In this document: piece by piece, positions 6,059-9,807 of the stretch
How the letters are laid out: every line of letters begins with the position of its first letter
How positions within the stretch are numbered: the first letter of the stretch is position 1
DNA from: Rhizobacter sp.
GTDB lineage: Bacteria > Pseudomonadota > Gammaproteobacteria > Burkholderiales > Burkholderiaceae_C
Assembly (NCBI GenBank): GCA_025360945.1
Contig: JANYBE010000122.1
Coordinates: forward strand, 1 to 9,807
Length of the DNA: 9,807 bases
Direction of reading: 5' to 3'
Notes under the pieces: model-generated
Told to the model about the DNA's origin: nothing
The model's database searches: none
Seen by the model: only the letters and a program-made list of their open reading frames with translations
Position numbers and translations under genes: made by a program

Positions 6059-7375
6059 CTACTGAATCGGATAGCCCTTCCACAGCCATTCCAGCGCCGC
6101 CGGCATCGTCTGCGCGACGGTGGGCCGGTCGACATGCTTGGCGTTGCGCACGAACAGGAACTGATAGTGGTAGCCCTTGGCGGCCAATACCTTCGCCATC
6201 AATTGGGCCGACAGTGTCCAGTCGTGCATGCCGTCCGGGATCGTCGGATTCGGATAGAACAGATCCTGGTCGCCCATCTCGAACCAGTAGCGAATGGGCT
6301 TGGTGGCCGCACTGGGAATCAGTGGCGCGCCTGGCGCCTCGGAGGGCGTGAGCACGCCGGCTTTCACAGTCAGGTTGGGCCCGGCGGGCCCCGTCCAGGC
6401 GCTGTGATATTCCCAGGCGCCGCCGCGAAGCGCGGGGTCCGAGGGCCATTGTTGGTTCGTCATCGTCGGCGAATACGCCAACACCCGGTGGTAGAGCTCG
6501 GGATGAAACCAAGCCATCGTAAAAGCGGCTGTGCCGCTCGAGCTTAAGCCGATGGTCGCGCGGCCCTCGGGGTCCCTGGTGAGCTTCACGCCGGTTCGCT
6601 GCTCGACGAGCGGCAATATCTCGCGCTCGACGAACTGCGCGTAGGTGCCCGACACCGTGTCGTACTCGCGCCCGCGCTGGGCGCCCTGGGCATCCTGCCC
6701 GCCGTTGCCGATCTGGATGGAAACCATCGGCGGTACGCGGCGCTGCTGGATCAGGTTGTCAAGGATCGTGTTGACGTCCTTCCATGCCGTCGAACCGCCG
6801 TCGCCAATGACGATGAACGGCGCCGCCGTGCCGCGCACGTAGCCCGATGGGACATAGACCTCAATCGTGCGCGTCCAGGTGCCGGGGTGGCTGGTGTTGA
6901 CGACCATGTTCGACTTGTCGCCAGGCGCCGTCGTCGTGCTCATGATAGAGCTGTTGCCGCAGCCCGCCACATCGTCGCGGATCAGGCCGGGGTTGTAGAT
7001 CGTGCTCTCCTTCGACGAGAACGTGAAAGTGCTGACGGTGCCTTTCGGGACGCCTTCCTTGGCGGCGGTCTCGGGCGCGGGCACATGGGTCGGGCCGATG
7101 ATGAAGTTGCCCTCGGCGCCAGCCGGCGGCAGCGCGCCGTCCTGCAACTCCGTGGCGCGTGGGTAGCCGGGGCTCTTCGGATCGCGTGTGGGCGGCTGAG
7201 TCTTGAAGTCGAGCCCCGTCGTGTCAATGAAAAACGGCGCCGCCTTGTCGCTCGAGTTGGCGCCGGGCGGCACGACGAAATTCTGGGCTACGCAGGGAGT
7301 TTGGGCCAGGGCGTACGGGATGACCCCCATGCTCGACACCAACGCGCCCGCGAGGACGACCAACTTGTTCTGCAT
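6059..7375 (-). CDS. secreted esterase, alpha/beta hydrolase (enterochelin-esterase/esterase D type)
   Basis: A 438-aa protein with an N-terminal signal peptide: MQNK, a hydrophobic core LVVLAGALVSSMGVIPYA, and probable cleavage after ALA at residue 24. It is therefore exported to the periplasm or outside. Residues about 170-430 form an esterase (PF00756-like) domain. It has RTIEVYVPSGY (the first strand), PFIVIGDGG, GLSSSG (276-281) with probable nucleophile Ser278, a GDQDLF loop with Asp369 or Asp371, and AKHVDR with His414, giving a full triad. Relatives hydrolyse siderophore esters, feruloyl or acyl esters; the substrate here is open. The roughly 140 residues between the signal and the esterase domain may form an N-terminal accessory domain. 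GGAG 7 bases before the ATG at 7375 supports this start. It is monocistronic as far as can be seen; a nearby LacI-type gene (7751-8116) is a plausible former regulator. Confidence 0.88.
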   Translation of the reverse strand: MQNKLVVLAGALVSSMGVIPYALAQTPCVAQNFVVPPGANSSDKAAPFFIDTTGLDFKTQPPTRDPKSPGYPRATELQDGALPPAGAEGNFIIGPTHVPAPETAAKEGVPKGTVSTFTFSSKESTIYNPGLIRDDVAGCGNSSIMSTTTAPGDKSNMVVNTSHPGTWTRTIEVYVPSGYVRGTAAPFIVIGDGGSTAWKDVNTILDNLIQQRRVPPMVSIQIGNGGQDAQGAQRGREYDTVSGTYAQFVEREILPLVEQRTGVKLTRDPEGRATIGLSSSGTAAFTMAWFHPELYHRVLAYSPTMTNQQWPSDPALRGGAWEYHSAWTGPAGPNLTVKAGVLTPSEAPGAPLIPSAATKPIRYWFEMGDQDLFYPNPTIPDGMHDWTLSAQLMAKVLAAKGYHYQFLFVRNAKHVDRPTVAQTMPAALEWLWKGYPIQ

Positions 7376-7500
7376 TTTTGTCTCCGGGATTCAGCGAGTA
7401 TTCCAGGCTCATCGGTGTGCCGACGCGGCCCGCGCACAGCACGAAACACGAGAACGCGTATCTGCGACGGCCATGTGACCTGCATCCTTCGAATGGGACC

Positions 7501-7510
7501 ATGACGTCAT
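7501..7510. promoter_or_regulatory. 10-bp palindrome with central CG upstream of the esterase gene
   Basis: ATGACGTCAT is a perfect palindrome 126-135 bases upstream of the esterase start on the minus strand. LacI/GalR-family operators are palindromes centred on CG, and a broken LacI-family gene lies 240 bases further upstream. This makes it a candidate operator, but a single 10-bp palindrome is weak evidence. Confidence 0.2.
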
Positions 7511-7524
7511 ATAAGCCGCCGGGC

Positions 7525-7713
7525 TCAGCCGAACGGCGACTGCCGCCAGGGTGAATTGGCAGGCTGGGCGGACTCGCGCACCGGCTGCTTCTTCGGAGCT
7601 GGTTCTGCGAGGTAAATGGCAATAGTCAAGATGGCTATCAAGGCGGCCGCCCAAGAGACCCTGCGGCCCAGCTTTGGCTTGTCAAAATGGATTATCGAGC
7701 GCATCGCTCTCAT
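7525..7713 (-). CDS. possible small single-pass membrane protein (62 aa)
   Basis: No family recognised. The protein has a positively charged N-terminus (MRAMRSIIHFDKPKLGRR), one hydrophobic segment VSWAAALIAILTIAIYLAEP (residues about 19-38), and a polar, proline-rich tail (PAPKKQPVRESAQPANSPWRQSPFG). This is the layout of a small inner-membrane protein. Two starts are possible: 7713, or 7704 with GAG a few bases upstream. The ribosome site is poor for either. It lies between the esterase gene and the truncated LacI-family gene on the same strand, 38 bases after the latter's stop. It may be a real small gene or a chance open frame. Confidence 0.38.
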   Translation of the reverse strand: MRAMRSIIHFDKPKLGRRVSWAAALIAILTIAIYLAEPAPKKQPVRESAQPANSPWRQSPFG

Positions 7714-7734
7714 TCCCCAAAATGGATGGTCGCG

Positions 7735-8116
7735 CCTCTTCGCGCGGGTTTTAGTGAGTGACCCCGATCATCGGGTGAAAGCCGGCCGAAAAAAGTGTCT
7801 TGTGAGCAGCTTCGAGAACGTTCACGAAGAGCATATTCGACAGCATTGGTACCAGTACGATGACATGCGTGCTGTGGCGCGAGGCGAGCGTCTGCGCCGC
7901 CACGTCGGGCGTGTAACCCAGTCTTACTGCGACCTCGTGAATGTTCGCACGCACCATTGTCGAGACTCCGTTCACTCCGCGGAGGGCTCGAGAGGCGGTG
8001 ATGCGGCTGACCCCGGCTTCGCGCGCTACATCATCAAGCGTTACTCGCCGACTCGACCTAGCGTTGTTGGCTGCGCTGTTCAAATGGAATCTAGGAGCCT
8101 TTGTCGAAGATCTCAA
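7735..8116 (-). pseudogene. LacI-family transcriptional regulator, truncated by an apparent nonsense mutation
   Basis: The N-terminal 121 residues are excellent LacI/GalR-family sequence. The HTH is VTLDDVAREAGVSRITASRALRG (25-47), followed by the hinge helix region VRANIHEVAVRLGYTPDVAAQTLASR (55-80) and the first strands of the ligand-binding domain (HVIVLVPMLSNMLFVNVLEAAHKTLFSAGFHPMIGVTH). A TAA at 7751-7753 stands where relatives have Tyr, and the next codons in frame (NPREEAR) still look like the expected continuation for about 7 residues. After that the homology is lost. Family length is about 330-350 aa, so roughly two thirds is missing. The start is uncertain: the first usable codon is TTG at 8116, and no good ribosome site is seen. 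The remaining piece could bind DNA but should lack effector response. Confidence 0.82.
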
Positions 8117-8178
8117 TTGTACGATAGCGCTGTCATAGTCGGCGTGGCGCGGAGTCGACGGCCCTTCGGTGATCTGCT

Positions 8179-8203
8179 TGTGGGCGCCGATCTAAATTTG
8201 ACC
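8179..8203 (+). repeat. possible insertion-sequence terminal fragment (IS21-like)
   Basis: TGTGGGCGCCGATCTAAATT, followed by TGACC, resembles the terminal repeats of some IS21-family elements of proteobacteria (TGT...GCCGAT...AATTGACCC pattern, from memory). There is no istA or istB sequence next to it. It lies between the LacI fragment and the serine hydrolase fragment, where some rearrangement must have occurred. Low confidence. Confidence 0.2.
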
Positions 8204-8290
8204 CTATGGAGGTGCGGCGGAAATGTTGGACGACCAGAGCCTCGGCATGGCGGCATAACCCAGTCCAAGATTTTGTCCGCACCCCCGCCA

Positions 8291-8398
8291 TGGAACCGGT
8301 TGACCGTCGTCGTGCTCAGCAACACGGCCATCGAGGGGATGACGGGCACATTTGCTGACGAGCTATTGACGGCCATCTACAGCGACTTGCCCAACTGA
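8291..8398 (+). pseudogene. 3' fragment of a serine hydrolase (beta-lactamase family)
   Basis: The last 35 residues of this frame (WNRLTVVVLSNTAIEG..., ending LLTAIYSDLPN) match the C-terminal end of serine beta-lactamase-like hydrolases (class C / esterase EstB type). There 'rLTVVVLSN' is the final core strand and is followed by a terminal helix. Nothing upstream in this or other frames carries the SxxK, YxN or HxG motifs. The upstream frame instead runs antisense to the LacI-family gene. So only the 3' tail of a once complete gene remains, cut near 8285. Its stop (8396-8398) is followed almost at once by the IS1595-type fragment on the opposite strand. Confidence 0.6.
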
Positions 8399-8399
8399 T

Positions 8400-8600
8400 T
8401 TTCCCACCGAGCCCGCTTGACACCCCTGCCGCCGGCGCGTTCGTCATTGAGGTATGCATCATCGATCTTCACCTCGCCAGACAAACGGTGCTGGGCATCG
8501 TGCTCGGCGATCGCCGTCATGATCTTCTGAAGCGTCAGCCAGGCCGTCGGATAGCTCACATCCGTGTGGCTCGAGTTCCAGGGCTGGTACCTGCCTATGA
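8400..8600 (-). pseudogene. IS1595-family (ISXO2-like) transposase fragment
   Basis: On the minus strand, DVSYPTAWLTLQKIMTAIAE, then HDAQHRLSGEVKIDDAYLNDERAGGRGVKR matches the ISXO2-like DDE transposase region. 'VsYpTAWrlhhKlM' precedes the catalytic strand, and 'G.VeiDDaYlGgerrGGkrGRG' contains the first catalytic Asp. Immediately upstream the homology switches frame: QVPALELEPH corresponds to the 'isALELkrhL' segment. This shows a frameshift near 8568. The N-terminal zinc-ribbon part and the C-terminal two catalytic residues are missing. The piece ends at about 8400 against the serine hydrolase tail. No terminal repeats were found, so this is a relic and not an element. Confidence 0.75.
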
Positions 8601-8767
8601 GCACCGTCGCTCACAGCATGAGCCATACTCAGGATGCGCTTCGCATCATGAGCCCCGATGGAATCGATATTGCGTCCCCTTTCGCCCGTGGGCGCTATTG
8701 CTTTCTATCTCAACGCGGACGGCAGCTTCGCCAATGAAGCGCGACGCCTGTGTTCAGGACCGAAAAT
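8601..8767. other. intergenic region upstream of the AraC-family gene
   Basis: About 170 bases without a supported gene. A short frame from ATG 8619 to a stop at 8736-8738 (39 codons) has no ribosome site. CATGAGCC occurs twice (8618-8625 and 8648-8655), exactly 30 bases apart, roughly three helical turns. This could be a pair of regulator half-sites ahead of an autoregulated araC-type gene, or chance. No clear -35/-10 pair is visible. Confidence 0.25.
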
Positions 8768-9607
8768 ATGTTCGATTCAATCCGGAGTGCCGAAAGGCGT
8801 GTGGACCGAGCGGTCATGAGTGTTCGATTGCGTCGAGTGCCGACGGGACGAATCGAAATCAACGCTGCCCCGGAACATATGGTGTGCCTGCACGTAGGCA
8901 AGCCCGTCCGCGCTTTTTGCGGGATGGGCGGCATTTCTAAGAGGCGGCTTCAGATCGCCGGTGATGCGGACATCGTTCCGGCGGGAATTGCGGGGTTCTG
9001 GGAGGACGAGTCGCCGTGTTCGATTCTGGTCTTGAGCCTACCCGATACGGTCCTGCGGGAAAACGCGGCCCGGATGGGCTTGGATCCCTTGAAAGCATCG
9101 GTGCTGCCTGCTCTGCAGGCTCGAGACTCACAGCTCGAACATCTTGCCTGGGCGCTAAAAGCAGAGAGCGACGAAGGCGACGCAGTCGAACCCTTCTTTC
9201 TGGACAGTCTCGCTTCGGCGGTCACTGCGCGCTTGCTGCATCGTGAGTCATCGATACCTGATCCACGGGGCCCCCGGCAGCGGCTTTCCAAACGGCAAAT
9301 GCGAATTGTTTCGGAGTACGTCGAATCACATTTCGGAGAGGGCGTTTCAGTTGAGCAGTTGGCCCGAATCGCGTCAATGAGCGTATCGAACTTCAAAGTG
9401 CTGTTCAAGCAATCCACAGGAATCGCAGTTCATCAATATGTCATCAGGCGCAGAGTCGAGCATGCCAGAGGTCTGATAGCTCGCGGCGGTATGGCAATGA
9501 GCCAGATCGCCCTGGATTCCGGCTTCTCTCACCAAAGCCATATGGCGCGCTGCATGCGCAAAGTGTTGGGCATGGCGCCGTCGGCACTTCTCCGAAATGC
9601 GCGCTAA
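8768..9607 (+). CDS. AraC-family transcriptional regulator
   Basis: A 279-aa protein. The C-terminal 100 residues carry the two HTH motifs of the AraC/XylS DNA-binding domain. The first is VSVEQLARIASMSVSNFKVLFKQ (about 193-215). The second is MAMSQIALDSGFSHQSHMARCMRKVLGMAPSALLR (about 242-276), with the family signature GFsHQSHmaRcmrkvlGmaPs. Residues 20-160 form a beta-rich N-terminal domain (RIEINAAPEHMVCLHVG, IAGDADIVPAGIAGFWED), the usual effector or dimerisation domain. I chose the ATG at 8768, with AGGA 9-12 bases upstream, over the GTG at 8750, which lacks a ribosome site. No target gene is adjacent: everything to the left is fragments and to the right an IS5-family end starts directly after the stop. 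Its original regulon has probably been separated from it. The TAA stop is part of the presumed IS5 target site CTAA (9604-9607). Confidence 0.9.
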   Translation: MFDSIRSAERRVDRAVMSVRLRRVPTGRIEINAAPEHMVCLHVGKPVRAFCGMGGISKRRLQIAGDADIVPAGIAGFWEDESPCSILVLSLPDTVLRENAARMGLDPLKASVLPALQARDSQLEHLAWALKAESDEGDAVEPFFLDSLASAVTARLLHRESSIPDPRGPRQRLSKRQMRIVSEYVESHFGEGVSVEQLARIASMSVSNFKVLFKQSTGIAVHQYVIRRRVEHARGLIARGGMAMSQIALDSGFSHQSHMARCMRKVLGMAPSALLRNAR

Positions 9608-9772
9608 GGAAGGTCTGCATAACGCCGGGCGGACCCTCGTTGCCTGAGCAGTAGTGACCGGCGAAAATCGAGGCCATGAAACAGATCAGTCTGGGCCTCA
9701 ACCTGTCGACCAAGAAGACGCGCAAGCGCGAGTTTCTGGAGCAGATGGAAAAGGTCGTTCCGTAGGCCGCGG
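9608..9772 (+). mobile_element. left end of an IS5-family element (terminal repeat and transposase start)
   Basis: GGAAGGTCTGCATAAC (from 9608) has the GGAAGG... tip of IS5-group terminal repeats, and the preceding 4 bases CTAA match the YTAR target preference of the group. The transposase frame begins at ATG 9676, preceded by no obvious ribosome site. Beyond about 9772 the sequence no longer resembles the family, so the element is probably a remnant. The window ends too soon to see whether more of it follows. Confidence 0.65.
9676..9765 (+). pseudogene. IS5-family transposase, N-terminal fragment with nonsense codon
   Basis: The 29 residues MKQISLGLNLSTKKTRKREF followed by LEQMEKVVP match the start of IS5-group transposases ('LstKrTRKreFLeeMe.VVPW'). 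The next codon is TAG (9763-9765), where relatives have the conserved Trp after VVP, consistent with a TGG-to-TAG change. Two further codons (Ala-Ala) still fit before homology fades. No catalytic residues lie within the window. Confidence 0.75.
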
Positions 9773-9807
9773 CGCGTGTCAAGGTAGTTGTCACTTCAGT
9801 CACGCAG
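9773..9807. other. unassigned right edge
   Basis: The last 35 bases show no recognised coding or repeat feature. They may be DNA joined to the IS5-family remnant by a later rearrangement. Confidence 0.3.

Noticed and set aside
5493..6512. Long open frame (339 codons) on the minus strand
   Set aside because: About half of it overlaps the secreted esterase in another frame on the same strand, it is low-complexity Arg/Ser-rich, and no domain or ribosome site supports it.
7683..7727. 10-base direct repeat CAAAATGGAT (7683-7692 and 7718-7727)
   Set aside because: It lies across the start of the possible 62-aa gene and the LacI fragment; it is too short and isolated to distinguish from chance or from a deletion scar.
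7616..8290. Plus-strand open frame leading into the serine hydrolase tail
   Set aside because: Most of it is antisense to the LacI-family HTH region and carries no serine hydrolase motifs. Only the last 35 codons are supported.
8619..8738. Short frame of 39 codons starting MSHTQDALRIMSPDG
   Set aside because: There is no ribosome site, no known family and no support beyond an open frame; it could be a fragment of something but cannot be named.
1..9807. CRISPR array, tRNA, rRNA or tandem repeats
   Set aside because: No regularly spaced repeats, cloverleaf-like or rRNA-like sequence was seen on reading either strand.

Overview
The window is GC-rich bacterial DNA with high-GC third codon positions. 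Its insertion-sequence families (IS3, IS6, IS1595 and IS5 types) and enzyme families are typical of accessory regions in Burkholderiales (Variovorax/Burkholderia/Cupriavidus-like beta-proteobacteria). That placement is inference from family resemblance; no rRNA, tRNA or lineage marker is present. The region is a catabolic or detoxification-flavoured accessory segment cut up by decayed mobile elements.

Left part (1-820, + strand): the 3' end of a SnoaL-like gene overlaps by 4 bases (ATGA) a hotdog-fold acyl-CoA thioesterase. This looks like the tail of an operon that begins upstream. From 945 to 2399 there is a nested insertion-sequence scar. The end of an IS6-family element, with a frameshifted transposase C-terminus, is cut by a full-length 1281-bp IS3-family element. 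The IS3 element has perfect 27-bp terminal repeats but a doubly broken orfB and no target duplication.

Middle part (2407-5265, - strand): five co-directional genes read leftward. In transcription order they are a small unknown protein (81 aa), an antibiotic-biosynthesis-monooxygenase-like protein, an EthD-like protein, an alpha/beta hydrolase, and an ECF-type sigma factor carrying a C-terminal SnoaL-like domain. The hydrolase and sigma genes overlap by ATGA. I read this as a small inducible enzyme cassette that carries its own sigma factor and has no anti-sigma gene in sight. From 5266 to 6058 I find no gene I can support; the only notable structure is an 8-bp inverted repeat just upstream of the small unknown gene.

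Right part (6059-9807): a secreted esterase (- strand), a possible small membrane protein (- strand), and a LacI-family regulator that stops after its DNA-binding domain at an apparent Tyr-to-stop change. Then come a 3' fragment of a serine hydrolase of the beta-lactamase family (+) fused to a frameshifted IS1595-type transposase fragment (-), and an apparently intact AraC-family regulator (+). An IS5-family left end begins immediately after the AraC stop codon, at a CTAA site. At least five partial or complete insertion-sequence remnants or gene fragments, and three apparent nonsense mutations, mark this as a decaying hotspot. The coding genes between them look intact.
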